This document shows, one piece after another, positions 9,401 through 16,497 of a DNA stretch of 64,000 nt. The notes under the pieces were generated by a model. It made no database searches. It was not told where the DNA came from and saw only the letters and a list, made by a program, of their open reading frames with translations. Location of the stretch: the NCBI RefSeq assembly GCF_036346105.1, contig NZ_CP107811.1, positions 2,176,501-2,240,500 of the forward strand, in the 5' to 3' direction. The DNA comes from Streptomyces sp. NBC_00539 (GTDB lineage: Bacteria; Actinomycetota; Actinomycetes; Streptomycetales; Streptomycetaceae). The position numbers and the translations under genes were made by a program. How positions within the stretch are numbered: the stretch's first letter is position 1; the number at the start of each line of letters is the position of its first letter.

Positions 9401-10305
9401 CCCCGTACCCGTTCGGCGAGCTGGGACAGCTCGTACCAGGTGCGCTGCGCCCGCTGCAGCCGTGGCGCGAGGTCACGTACCGCTTCCTCCAGCTCCGCCT
9501 CGCGCCGCACCGCACCCGCGAGTTCCCGCTCCGCCGACTCCTTGCGCTCCTTGAGCGCGGCCTCGTCGGCGATCTCCGCTTCCAGCGCCCCCCGCAGCGC
9601 GACGAGGTCGTCGGCGAGCAGCCTCAGCCGCGCGTCCCGCAGGTCCGCCTGGATCACCGCTGCCCGGCGGGCCACCGCCGCCTGCCGCCCGAGCGGCTTC
9701 AACTGGCGGCGCAGCTCGTCCCCCAGGTCCTGCACGCGGGCGAGGTTGGCCTGCATCGCGTCCAGCTTCCGCAGCGCCTTTTCCTTGCGCTTGCGGTGCT
9801 TCAACACCCCGGCCGCCTCCTCGATGAAGGCGCGGCGGCCCATCGGGTCGGCGTGCAGGACGGAGTCCAGCTGCCCCTGTCCGACGATCACGTGCATCTC
9901 GCGGCCGATGCCGGAGTCGGAGAGCAGCTCCTGGATGTCGAGCAGGCGGCAGGTGTCCCCGTTGATCTGGTACTCGCTGCTGCCGCCGCGGAACATGATC
10001 CGGGTGAGGGTGACCTCGGCGTACTCGATGGGCAGGGCGCCGTCGGAGTTGTCGATGGTCAGGGACACCTCGGCGCGGCCGAGCGGCGGCCGGCCCGTCG
10101 TGCCGGCGAAGATGACGTCCTCCATCTTTCCGCCGCGCAGGGACTTGGCCCCCTGTTCCCCCATGACCCAGGACAGCGCGTCCACCACGTTGGACTTGCC
10201 CGACCCGTTCGGGCCCACGACGCAGGTGATCCCGGGTTCGAACCGCAGGGTGGTGGCGGATGCGAAGGACTTGAAGCCACGCAGGGTCAGGGACTTGAGG
10301 TGCAC
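6448..10305 (-). CDS. smc: Chromosome segregation ATPase SMC with an enlarged hinge
   Basis: Condensin subunit of 1285 residues that compacts and segregates chromosomes with ScpA/ScpB. The N-terminal Walker A GPNGSGKSN is at residues 31-39, followed by a long coiled coil with Ala/Arg/Glu bias, the hinge (about 500-740), a return coiled coil, and then the C-terminal ATPase half with signature LSGGERSL (about 1195) and Walker B VMDEVEAALDD (about 1219). The protein is about 100 residues longer than the roughly 1186 residues I recall for other Streptomyces SMC proteins. The excess is a Pro/Ala/Gly-rich stretch at about residues 572-673 (nucleotides about 8285-8590) inside the hinge. The ATG at 10305 opens on the conserved MHLKSLTLRGFKSF start. 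Confidence 0.96.
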   Translation of the reverse strand: MHLKSLTLRGFKSFASATTLRFEPGITCVVGPNGSGKSNVVDALSWVMGEQGAKSLRGGKMEDVIFAGTTGRPPLGRAEVSLTIDNSDGALPIEYAEVTLTRIMFRGGSSEYQINGDTCRLLDIQELLSDSGIGREMHVIVGQGQLDSVLHADPMGRRAFIEEAAGVLKHRKRKEKALRKLDAMQANLARVQDLGDELRRQLKPLGRQAAVARRAAVIQADLRDARLRLLADDLVALRGALEAEIADEAALKERKESAERELAGAVRREAELEEAVRDLAPRLQRAQRTWYELSQLAERVRGTASLAEARVKSASAPVEEERRGRDPEELEREAERIREQEAELTAALEAASRALEDTVEHRAELERALAEEERRLRDAARAIADRREGLARLTGRLGAARSRAGAAQAEIDRLVAARDEAHRRAEAAQAEYEALAEEVAGGDEPSEQAEYQAARTGLEQAEAALAAAREALTAAERSRAAVSARRDALALGLRRKDGTGALLAARLGGLLGPAAERVRVAAGYEVAVAAALGAAADAVAVASPSAAADALRHLRDCDAGRATLLITPQPPATVPPQSATPAATATGAAPRAATPGAAPAQRAPEGDPAGDPACDAPGGRPPAASGPRPSAGGDAPGEIAGGAGVETRDGAPAQSAPQAGPAAHAPGGACAPCPAGGVRVDAGTQQAVPAAELVDGDAGVVRAVGWVLRGYVVVGTLAQAEAVVAEHPELVAVTADGDVLGTHIAHGGSAGAPSLLEVQAAVDEADAELTRLDAACAELGAAQAAAQDRRRAAAALVEELAERRRAGEQARAQVAQQLGRLAGQAKGAAGEAERSAAAAARAQDALDQARLEVEECAERLAIAEETPVDEEPDTSSRDRLAADGANARQTEMEARLQLRTHEERVKGLAGRADSLDRAARAEREARTRAERRRRRLRHEAEVGRAVTDGARQLLAHLEVSIGRAELERTLAEQAKGLRERELADARARGRDLKGELDKLTDSVHRGEVLGAEKRMRIEQVESRALEEFGVEAAGLVAEYGPDQPVPPSPPAEGEELPEDPEHPRNRPGPFDRARQEKRLKAAERAYQQLGKVNPLALEEFAALEERHKFLSEQLEDLRKTRADLLQVVKEVDKRVEQVFTEAYQDTAREFEGVFARLFPGGEGRLVLTDPDDMLATGVDVEARPPGKKVKRLSLLSGGERSLTAVALLVSIFKARPSPFYVMDEVEAALDDTNLQRLIRIMAELQESSQLIVITHQKRTMEIADALYGVSMQGDGVSKVISQRLR
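8285..8590 (-). other. Low-complexity insertion in the SMC hinge coding region
   Basis: About 100 codons encode almost only Pro, Ala, Gly, Arg, Asp and Ser, plus three cysteines, between the hinge strand ending ATLLITP and the segment beginning RVDAGTQQA. The reading frame is kept and normal hinge sequence (ending HGGSAGAPSLLEVQ) resumes after it. It is likely a flexible loop on the hinge surface, or an expanded GC-rich repeat. Confidence 0.8.
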
Positions 10306-10512
10306 GCCGCCGGACTCTACCTTTCACCTTCGGTTTCGCCCCGGAAGGTCTCGGGCAGATCAGACGCTGAAGGAAACGGCCCCCATCCGGCCCAGTGCCC
10401 CCGATCGGCGCACGGGTCACCGGCCCGGGACGGCTGCGCAGAGGAAGGGACGGCCGCGGAAGGGAAGAGGCGAGGGCGAAGAGGCCGCGGCGAAGAGGCG
10501 GCGGCAAGGAAG

Positions 10513-10534
10513 AAGGGACGCCGAAGCGTCCCTT
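10513..10534 (-). terminator. Terminator hairpin downstream of the small coiled-coil gene
   Basis: A 9-bp stem (AAGGGACGC) with a TTCG tetraloop when read on the minus strand, followed by a pyrimidine tail CTTCCTTG. It lies between the 69-residue gene and smc. The rest of 10306-10579 is a purine-rich GA/GC tract with no gene that I can see. Confidence 0.6.
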
Positions 10535-10579
10535 GCAGATCGTGCTTGCTGGAGTCGAGCGTCGACGCGAGAGCGCGGA

Positions 10580-10789
10580 TCAGGTGAGCGCAGGCTCCGC
10601 CTGGGATACGTCGAGGGTGTCCAGCAACGTGTCTCCGTGCTGAGCGGCGGCCGCATTCAGTGCGTCGTTTTCGGACTGGATCCGTCCGAGTTCGGACTCG
10701 AGGTCCTGGACGCGCTGCTGAAGCCGTCGCATCTCGGCGAGGAGTCGCGGGTCAGAACCGCCGACGTAACCGAGAAGCGCCTTTGCCAT
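10580..10789 (-). CDS. Conserved small coiled-coil protein of unknown function
   Basis: 69 residues starting MAKALLGYVGG at the ATG at 10789, with GGAGG about 11 bases upstream; the frame is open to 10909, but the extra part looks non-coding. The middle (residues about 13-50) is a heptad-like helix, LLAEMRRLQQRVQDLESELGR, so a dimeric coiled coil is likely. I recall proteins of this kind upstream of smc in other streptomycetes, but know no function. Its position between acyP and smc on the same strand, with a terminator before smc, suggests a separate transcript. Confidence 0.7.
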   Translation of the reverse strand: MAKALLGYVGGSDPRLLAEMRRLQQRVQDLESELGRIQSENDALNAAAAQHGDTLLDTLDVSQAEPALT

Positions 10790-11138
10790 GATGGATGGTC
10801 CTCCACACTGAGTGACCGACCGAAGCGGTGTGGGTCGTGAGGGAATCGCACCCGCGGCGGTCCGGCAGCGACTGTCAGTCACTGCGCTTACTACTGTCAG
10901 CGCTGCCAAACAGCTCAGGTGCGCGGGGCTTCCAGCGTCTCACCAAAAAGTTTGACGGTCAACACGATCACGCCCTGTATCGGCGCGCAGCCCTGCCCTG
11001 GCACGGGAGGCGGAGATCGTCCACATCTCCGAGCCTTCCACGTTTCACCGGGCGCGGCAACGCCTCCGCGAGGAATCCGCAGTTCCGAGGCGGTGCGACC
11101 CGCCCGCGGATCCGATCAGCCCATGATCGGCTGATCGG
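10790..11138. other. Intergenic region without a recognised gene
   Basis: About 350 bases between the small coiled-coil gene and acyP, probably carrying the promoter of the former. Third-position bias and ribosome sites do not support any of the short open frames here. No tRNA-like fold or long palindrome was seen. Confidence 0.5.
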
Positions 11139-11420
11139 TCACCGGATGGCGAAACCGTCGTAGCCACCGCGCGGTGTGCCCCAGATCTCTGTTACTCCGT
11201 CCACCCGCCCGGGCGTGTCGCCCGACCGCAGCCAGTCCAGCAGCCGGTGGCAATTCTCACGTTGACCCTCGGCCACGACCTGCACTCGGCCGTCGTCCAG
11301 GTTCAGTGCGAAGCCGACCACGCCTCCGATCTCCAGCGCATAGGCCCTGGTGAACCAGCGGAAGCCCACTCCCTGTACTCGGCCGCGCACCCATGCGGTC
11401 AGCCGGACGTCTTCGTTCAT
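11139..11420 (-). CDS. acyP: Acylphosphatase
   Basis: A 93-residue enzyme that hydrolyses the carboxyl-phosphate bond of acylphosphates. Motif 1 [13 protein letters not shown] (residues 13-25) holds the phosphate-binding loop with the catalytic Arg. The second motif [17 protein letters not shown] supplies the catalytic Asn in a slightly altered form (the usual GWVRN becomes GFALN). Length is standard for the family. Start ATG at 11420. Confidence 0.92.
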   Translation of the reverse strand: MNEDVRLTAWVRGRVQGVGFRWFTRAYALEIGGVVGFALNLDDGRVQVVAEGQRENCHRLLDWLRSGDTPGRVDGVTEIWGTPRGGYDGFAIR

Positions 11421-11498
11421 GCGTGAAAGCTAACCGGACGATCACTTTCCAGGCACATCACCCCCCTGGGCCCATGGCGTACAGTCGCGCACCAATGA

Positions 11499-11518
11499 AC
11501 TCACCCATTTGGGTGTGT
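11499..11518. promoter_or_regulatory. Near-palindrome upstream of the CAP-domain gene
   Basis: ACTCACCC-ATTT-GGGTGTGT is an inverted repeat with 7 of 8 arm positions matching, 31 bases before the ATG of the CAP gene. It could be an operator or a 5'-UTR hairpin; I cannot tell which. Confidence 0.35.
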
Positions 11519-11549
11519 TAGGGATGATCTTGCAAGGAAGGCCAGCCGG

Positions 11550-12419
11550 ATGGGACGCCACCGACTCCACGCCGCACCGCCCGGCGGCGGCAAGCGCCGC
11601 ACCCTCGTGCGCAACGGTCTGCTGGGCGTCTCCGTGGCCGTGGTCCTCGGCACGGCGGCCGTCACCACCGGTCTCGTACCGGTCGGCGACTCCTTCCCCT
11701 ACGTGGGTACGGACTCCGCCTCCAAGACGGAGGCCAAGGCTTCGCCGACGCCGGACGCCGGGAGCTCCCTCCAGCAGCAGGGCGGCCTCACCGGACTGCC
11801 GGGCCGGGCCGTTCCCTCCGCCGAAGCGAGCAGCGCCTCCCCCACCCCGTCCGCTTCGCCATCCCCCTCGGTCTCCGCCTCCCCCTCGCCCACGCCCTCG
11901 CCGTCCACCAAGGCCCCGGAGCCGGTGAAGACCACCGCCGCCCCCAAGCCCGCGGCACCCAAGCCCGCGGCACCCAAGCCCGCGGCTCCCAAGCCGGCCG
12001 CGCCCAAGCCCGTCGTCCCGGTCCCCGCGACGGGTGACGGCCACTCCTCGGAAGAGGCGGCCGTCCTCGCCCTGGTGAACCAGGAGCGCGCCCAGGCGGG
12101 GTGCGGCCCGGTCCGGGCGAACCCCCCGCTCGCCTCCCTGGCCGCGGCGTTCAGCAAGGACATGGCAGTACGGGGCTTCTTCGACCACACCGACCCCGAC
12201 GGGCGCACCCCCTGGGACCGGGCCCAGGCCGCCGGCATCTCCGGCCTCGGCGGCGAGAACATAGCCCGGGGCCAGGGCGACGCGGCGTCGGTGATGAACG
12301 CCTGGATGAACAGCCCGGGCCACAAGGCGAACATCCTCAACTGTGAGTTCCGCACCCTGGGCGTCGGCGCCTACTTCGGCGCCGGCGGCCCCTGGTGGAC
12401 CCAGGACTTCGGCTTCTAG
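11550..12419 (+). CDS. Secreted CAP/SCP-domain protein with a Pro/Ala/Ser linker
   Basis: 289 residues. A basic N terminus and hydrophobic stretch (about residues 22-44) act as a signal peptide or anchor. A low-complexity linker rich in Pro, Ala, Ser and Lys spans about 55-155 and includes tandem KPAAP units, encoded by 15-bp DNA repeats at about 11940-12010. The CAP domain fills about 165-289: LVNQERAQAGCGPV, FDHTDPDGRTPWDRA, GGENIARGQ, WMNSPGHKANILN and the terminal WWTQDFGF, with the cavity His and Glu residues in place. YkwD-like proteins of this type are cell-wall associated; biochemical function is unclear. GGAAGG lies about 11 bases upstream of the ATG. Confidence 0.87.
   Translation: MGRHRLHAAPPGGGKRRTLVRNGLLGVSVAVVLGTAAVTTGLVPVGDSFPYVGTDSASKTEAKASPTPDAGSSLQQQGGLTGLPGRAVPSAEASSASPTPSASPSPSVSASPSPTPSPSTKAPEPVKTTAAPKPAAPKPAAPKPAAPKPAAPKPVVPVPATGDGHSSEEAAVLALVNQERAQAGCGPVRANPPLASLAAAFSKDMAVRGFFDHTDPDGRTPWDRAQAAGISGLGGENIARGQGDAASVMNAWMNSPGHKANILNCEFRTLGVGAYFGAGGPWWTQDFGF
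11943..12008 (+). repeat. 15-bp tandem repeat in the CAP-protein linker
   Basis: Four to five copies of a CCCAAGCCCGCGGCA-like unit encode PKPAA repeats. Copies differ mainly at third positions, so this is protein-level repetition rather than a CRISPR or integration element. Confidence 0.7.
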
Positions 12420-12480
12420 CCCCGGCGCCCGGCCCCGGCCCGGCGCCCACCTCCGCCCGGGGATCCTTCCCCGAGCGGAC

Positions 12481-13083
12481 TCAGGCGGCCAGCGCCGCGC
12501 GCCCCGCCACGATCACGCGCGCGTGCTGCGCAACGCGGCGGCCGAGGTGCTCGGCGGTGGCTATGTCGGCCTTGTGGACGTCCTCCACACCGTGGTCGGT
12601 GTGCGTCTGGGCGGCCGCACCGGCGAAGAAGCCGAGCCGGTTGAGGTCGTTCTCGGAGGCGGTGCTGGTGTTCCAGCCCGGCTTGAGACCGAGGTTGACC
12701 CAGCTCATGGCGTGCTGCGCGGCCAGGGTCTGGAAGTAGCCCAGCGTGCCGGACTTGTCGCCGCTCTTGGAACCGGAGTTCGTGAAGCCGGCGGCCACCT
12801 TGTCCTGCCAGACGTCCCCGAACCAGCGCTTCGCGGTGGCCTCGGCGAAGGTGTGGAAGGCCCCCGAGGCGGTGCCCATGTAGGTCGGCGAGCCGAAGAC
12901 GATCGCGTCGGAGGCGTCGAGGAGCGCCCACTGGGCGTCGTCGATCTCATCGACCTTGATCAGGTGGACCGTGGCTCCGGCCTCGGCGGCGCCCGCCCGT
13001 ACGGCCTCGGCGAGGACCGCGGTGTGCCCGTATCCGGAGTGGTAGGCGATGGAGACGACGGGGGCGTGGGCGAGAGCGGACAT
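12481..13083 (-). CDS. Flavodoxin-fold NAD(P)H:quinone oxidoreductase-like protein
   Basis: 200 residues with an FMN-binding flavodoxin/WrbA-type fold: strand VVSIAYHSGYGHT (phosphate-binding loop, residues 9-21), FGSPTYMGTASGAFHTF (about 63-79, the second flavin loop) and FTNSGSKSGDKSGTL. Likely an NAD(P)H-dependent quinone or nitro reductase. It is divergent from an HxlR-type regulator at 13225, a common arrangement in which the regulator responds to electrophiles or quinones and controls the reductase. The ATG at 13083 has a GAGGAG-like site upstream. Confidence 0.85.
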   Translation of the reverse strand: MSALAHAPVVSIAYHSGYGHTAVLAEAVRAGAAEAGATVHLIKVDEIDDAQWALLDASDAIVFGSPTYMGTASGAFHTFAEATAKRWFGDVWQDKVAAGFTNSGSKSGDKSGTLGYFQTLAAQHAMSWVNLGLKPGWNTSTASENDLNRLGFFAGAAAQTHTDHGVEDVHKADIATAEHLGRRVAQHARVIVAGRAALAA

Positions 13084-13163
13084 GACGGTTCTCCTCAGAA
13101 GTGCTCGCGGGACGTGCTCGTGGCGCCCGCCCCGCGGGGAGCGGTGGCGGCGAACACCAGAGA

Positions 13164-13203
13164 AGCACTAACTTTTGGAAAGCGCAAGCATTCGGTTAGC
13201 GCT
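13164..13203. promoter_or_regulatory. Putative HxlR operator between the reductase and regulator genes
   Basis: The arms AGCACTAAC (13164-13172) and GTTAGCGCT (13195-13203) form an inverted repeat with 8 of 9 positions matching and a 22-base spacer. It lies in the shared promoter region, 22 bases from the regulator start. Inference: binding site for the HxlR protein encoded beside it. Confidence 0.5.
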
Positions 13204-13224
13204 GTGGAGGGGTACGCTGCTCCC

Positions 13225-13629
13225 ATGGAGAAACCCCTCTGCCCCGAGACGACGTACACGGACCTCCCGTTCGACGTCTTCGCGCGTACGTGTCCCTCGC
13301 GGGAAACCCTGGAGCACGTCACCGGCCGCTGGGGCAGCCTCACTGTGGGCGCCCTGCGCGAAGGCCCCTGCCGGTTCAACGAGCTGCGCCGCCGGGTCGC
13401 CGGCGTGAGCGAGAAGATGCTCTCGCAGACGCTGCACGCGCTGGAGCGGGACGGCATCGTCAGCCGTGACGCCCAGCCCACCAACCCGCCCCGCGTGGAC
13501 TACGAGCTGACCCCGCTCGGCCGGGAGGTGGCCGACCGGCTGCTGTCGCTGATCCACTTCGTGGAGGGCAGCATGCCCGAGGTCCTGGCCTCCCGGCAGT
13601 CCTACGACGGCAGCCGCGGCGGCCGCTGA
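13225..13629 (+). CDS. HxlR-family winged-helix transcriptional regulator
   Basis: 134 residues, a standard HxlR length. The HTH region reads [50 protein letters not shown] and [15 protein letters not shown], the classic order of the family. A Cys at residue 18 lies just before the winged helix, where redox or quinone-sensing members keep their sensor Cys. The ATG at 13225 has GGAGGGG about 11 bases upstream. The 3' end runs 28 bases into the 3' end of mutM on the other strand. Confidence 0.88.
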   Translation: MEKPLCPETTYTDLPFDVFARTCPSRETLEHVTGRWGSLTVGALREGPCRFNELRRRVAGVSEKMLSQTLHALERDGIVSRDAQPTNPPRVDYELTPLGREVADRLLSLIHFVEGSMPEVLASRQSYDGSRGGR

Positions 13630-14471
13630 CAGCGCGGGCAGAAGTAGCTCGACCGGTTCATCCACGGCCGGCGCCGCATCGGCGTGCCGCAGCGCCGGCA
13701 GGGCTCGTCCTCGCGCCCGTACGCGTCGAGCGAGCGGTCGAAGTAGCCGGACTCCCCGTTCACGTTGACGTAGAGACTGTCGAAGCTGGTCCCGCCGACG
13801 TCGAGGGCGGCGTTCATGACGTCCCGGACGTGCGTGAGGAGTTCCGCGCTCCGGGGGCGCGTGAGCGTGGCGGTGGGGCGCTCGTAGTGCAGCCTCGCGC
13901 GCCACAGCGCCTCGTCCGCGTAGATGTTGCCGACCCCGCTGATCAGGGACTGGTCCAGCAGCGCCCGCTTGAGGGTGGTCCGCTTGGCCCGCAGGGCGAG
14001 GTGGTAGGAGGGCTCGTCGAAGAGGGGGTCCAGCGGGTCGCGTGCGATGTGCGCGATGACGTCGGGGAGCCCCTCGGCGCTCCCGGGGACACTCTCGTGC
14101 AGCGAGAGTCCGCCGAAGGTGCGCTGGTCGACGAAGCGCAGCTCGGTCCCGGCGTCGTCCGCGAAGCGCACCCGGATCCGCAGGTGCTTCTCGTCGGGCG
14201 CTCCGGTCGGCTGCACCAGCAGCTGCCCGCTCATCCCGAGGTGCCCGAGCACCGACAGGTCCCGGCCCTCCAGGGGCAGCCACAGGTACTTTCCGCGCCG
14301 CATCGGCACGCCGAAGGTCTGGCCGGTCAGCCGGGCGACGAAATCGGCCCCGCCGCCCGGGTGGCGGCGTACGGCGCGCGGATGCAGTACCTCCACGGCA
14401 CCGACCGTCCGCCCGGCCACCCAGCGCTCCAACCCCCGCCGCACCACTTCGACTTCGGGAAGCTCGGGCAC
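13602..14471 (-). CDS. mutM: Formamidopyrimidine-DNA glycosylase (MutM/Fpg)
   Basis: Base-excision repair enzyme of 289 residues removing 8-oxoguanine and Fapy lesions with AP-lyase activity. The GTG start at 14471 gives the expected PELPEVE N terminus, with catalytic Pro2 and Glu3. MRRGKYLWL provides the catalytic Lys, [13 protein letters not shown] is the helix-two-turn-helix, and the C-terminal zinc finger CRRC-x16-CPRC is complete. It lies downstream of rnc, but a strong hairpin at 14590-14618 separates them, so it probably has its own promoter. Its 3' end overlaps that of the HxlR gene by 28 bases. Confidence 0.95.
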   Translation of the reverse strand: MPELPEVEVVRRGLERWVAGRTVGAVEVLHPRAVRRHPGGGADFVARLTGQTFGVPMRRGKYLWLPLEGRDLSVLGHLGMSGQLLVQPTGAPDEKHLRIRVRFADDAGTELRFVDQRTFGGLSLHESVPGSAEGLPDVIAHIARDPLDPLFDEPSYHLALRAKRTTLKRALLDQSLISGVGNIYADEALWRARLHYERPTATLTRPRSAELLTHVRDVMNAALDVGGTSFDSLYVNVNGESGYFDRSLDAYGREDEPCRRCGTPMRRRPWMNRSSYFCPRCQRPPRLPS

Positions 14472-14589
14472 GGTGTTCCTCCGACGGGTGCGTTCTTGCG
14501 GCTCACTCGCGAGCCTACCGGCCTCCCCGCCGGCCCTCCCCCGAGGGCTCCGGAGGAGGGGTGCGAGGGCAAGACCCCGGAAAACAGGA

Positions 14590-14618
14590 CGCCCGCCCCT
14601 GCGAGGCAGGGGCGGGCG
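14590..14618 (-). terminator. Terminator between rnc and mutM
   Basis: A perfect 12-bp stem (CGCCCGCCCCTG) with a 5-base loop; on the minus strand it is followed by a short T-rich tail (CCTGTTTTCC). It is placed to end the yceD-rpmF-rnc transcript. Confidence 0.75.
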
Positions 14619-14650
14619 GTGGTTCCCGAAGGAAACGTCAGGAGGAAGCG

Positions 14651-15511
14651 TCAGGCGCCCGACGCCGGACCGGCGGGCGTCGGCGCCCCGCCGTCCACGG
14701 CCGTGGCGTCGTCGGTCACGGCCGTGGCCGTGGCCGCCGCCGGAGCGGCTGCAGCCGCGGCCTGCGCCGCGATCCGCTCGTCCGCCGCGGCACGGATACC
14801 GCGCCACGCGGATTCCGCCGCCTGCTGTTCCGCTTCCTTCTTGCTGCGGCCGGTGCCGGTGCCGTACGAGACACCACCGACGCGAGCGGCAGCTGTGAAG
14901 GTCTTCTCGTGGTCCGGTCCGGTCTCGGTGACCAGGTACTCCGGTACACCAAGGCCTTCGGCCGCCGTGAGCTCCTGGAGACTGGTCTTCCAGTCCAGGC
15001 CGGCCCCGAGGTTGGAGGACTTCTCGATGAGCGGGTCGAAGAGCCGGTGCACCAGCTCCGAGGCCGCGTCGAGGCCCTTGTCGAGGTAGACCGCGCCGAT
15101 CACCGCTTCAAGGGTGTCGGCGAGGATGGAGGCCTTGTCCCGGCCGCCCGTGCCCTCTTCGCCCCGGCCGAGCCGGATGAAGGAGCCGAGGTCGAGGCCG
15201 CGCCCGACCTCCGCCAGTGCGCGCGAGTTGACCACCGCGGCCCGCAGTTTGGCCAGCTGGCCTTCCGGCAGGTCGGGGTGGGTCGTGTACAGCGTGTCCG
15301 TGACCACCAGGCCGAGCACGGAGTCCCCGAGGAACTCCAGGCGCTCGTTGGTGGGCAGACCGCCGTTCTCGTACGCGTACGAGCGGTGGGTCAGCGCACG
15401 CACCAGAAGGGCGGACTCGAGTTGGTACCCGAGCCGCCCTTCCAGAAGCACGTGGGACGAGGCCGCGTTGTTACTGTCTGCCTGCTTCTCAGCGTTGGAC
15501 AGCTCAGACAT
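14651..15511 (-). CDS. rnc: Ribonuclease III
   Basis: Double-strand-specific endoribonuclease of 286 residues for rRNA maturation and mRNA turnover; in Streptomyces it also influences antibiotic production (AbsB). The nuclease signature [15 protein letters not shown] is at residues 55-69, a second acidic site ([13 protein letters not shown]) lies about 125-137, and a dsRNA-binding domain ([31 protein letters not shown]) follows. The C-terminal 40 residues are an Ala/Pro/Thr-rich tail. The start [10 protein letters not shown] at 15511 has GAGAGG just upstream. It forms an operon with rpmF, 19 bases upstream. Confidence 0.95.
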   Translation of the reverse strand: MSELSNAEKQADSNNAASSHVLLEGRLGYQLESALLVRALTHRSYAYENGGLPTNERLEFLGDSVLGLVVTDTLYTTHPDLPEGQLAKLRAAVVNSRALAEVGRGLDLGSFIRLGRGEEGTGGRDKASILADTLEAVIGAVYLDKGLDAASELVHRLFDPLIEKSSNLGAGLDWKTSLQELTAAEGLGVPEYLVTETGPDHEKTFTAAARVGGVSYGTGTGRSKKEAEQQAAESAWRGIRAAADERIAAQAAAAAAPAAATATAVTDDATAVDGGAPTPAGPASGA

Positions 15512-15530
15512 TGCGCCTCTCACCAGCCGC

Positions 15531-15704
15531 TCAGACCTCGAGGACCTGGCGCTTGTTGTAGGTGCCGCAGCTCGGGCACGCAATGTGCTGGAGCTTCGGC
15601 TCCTGGCAACGCTCACACGAAACCAGGGTGGGGACCGCAGCCTTCCACTGCGACCGGCGGTGGCGCGTGTTGCTGCGCGACATCTTCCGCTTCGGAACAG
15701 CCAC
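15531..15704 (-). CDS. rpmF: 50S ribosomal protein L32 (zinc-binding form)
   Basis: 57 residues: [19 protein letters not shown] is the invariant N terminus, followed by two CxxC pairs (CERC and CPSC) that make a zinc ribbon, so this is the C+ paralogue. The GTG start at 15704 directly precedes AVPKRK. It is two bases from the end of yceD and 19 bases before rnc; yceD-rpmF coupling is widely conserved. Confidence 0.95.
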   Translation of the reverse strand: MAVPKRKMSRSNTRHRRSQWKAAVPTLVSCERCQEPKLQHIACPSCGTYNKRQVLEV

Positions 15705-15706
15705 GG

Positions 15707-16357
15707 CTACTTCTCCTGCTTCTCGGCGGCGCTCTGAACTCCGTCAGATGCAGTGCCGCTCATGTTGTCCTTCTCGTCGTCCTGATCGGTCACGACGAGT
15801 TCCTGCAGAGCCGCCCAACGGATGTCGACGGCGTCATGGTGGTGGTCCGGGTCCTCGTTCAGATTGAGCCCGCATTCGGGGCACAGTCCGAGACAGTCCT
15901 CCCGGCACACCGGCTGCAGCGGCAGTGCGAGCACCACCACGTCACGCAGCACGGGTTCGAGGTCGAACAAGCCGTCCTCAAGGTGGAGCGTGTCCTCGTC
16001 GTCCTCGGCGTCGTCGGCCGGCTCCGCCTTGGAGCGGGTCCGGTCGTCGGCGTCAGGGTACGAGAACATCTCCTGGAAGTCCGCCTTGAGCTCGCGCTCG
16101 ACGGTCTCCAGACACCTTACGCACTCCCCCACGGCCCGGCCACGAGCGGTGCCTGTGACAAGCACCCCTTCCATGACCGACTCCATCCGGAGGTTGACCT
16201 TCAGCGGGGCGCCTTCCGGCACTCCGATGACGTCGGCGAGACCGAGGTCCGCCGGCGCCGCGATCTCGCGGGACAGCCGCTGCATGGCACCAGGACGCCG
16301 ACCCAGCTCGTGCGTGTCGAACACGAGGGGGTTGCGGTGGTCGAGGTGGGTGTTCAG
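15707..16357 (-). CDS. yceD: YceD/DUF177 family protein (large-subunit rRNA accumulation)
   Basis: About 216 residues. The DUF177 domain contains the paired-Cys segments GECVRCLE and [16 protein letters not shown] and a C-terminal [10 protein letters not shown] motif; members are needed for normal 23S rRNA/L32 levels in other bacteria. The only in-frame starts are CTG at 16357 and GTG at 16324, after an upstream TGA. I prefer CTG because it restores an [22 protein letters not shown]-type N terminus that I recall in relatives, and a GGAA sits just upstream; the GTG would give a protein 11 residues shorter. Immediately upstream of rpmF in one operon. Confidence 0.85.
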   Translation of the reverse strand: MNTHLDHRNPLVFDTHELGRRPGAMQRLSREIAAPADLGLADVIGVPEGAPLKVNLRMESVMEGVLVTGTARGRAVGECVRCLETVERELKADFQEMFSYPDADDRTRSKAEPADDAEDDEDTLHLEDGLFDLEPVLRDVVVLALPLQPVCREDCLGLCPECGLNLNEDPDHHHDAVDIRWAALQELVVTDQDDEKDNMSGTASDGVQSAAEKQEK

Positions 16358-16497
16358 GGCCGGTTCCTGCTTTCACAGATCGCTGAAGAGCAAAGACTGC
16401 GCCACAAGTGGAGCACTTGAGGGCAGCATGGATCGCGGTGCATACGCGCGACCGAACAGCCAGGATACCCGGCGCCGCGCCCAGCGCCCAATCCGGC

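Noticed and set aside
6400-10587. A 1395-codon open frame on the plus strand opposite smc, and similar long frames opposite recG, the conservon kinases and leuC.
   Set aside because: These are mirror images caused by the very high third-position GC of the real genes; they show Ala/Arg/Gly-rich composition without any recognisable motif and cover the intact, motif-complete gene on the other strand.
11940-12008. Short tandem repeats that could suggest a CRISPR array.
   Set aside because: The units are directly adjacent without spacers and encode a regular Pro-Lys-Ala linker in frame, so they are protein repeats.
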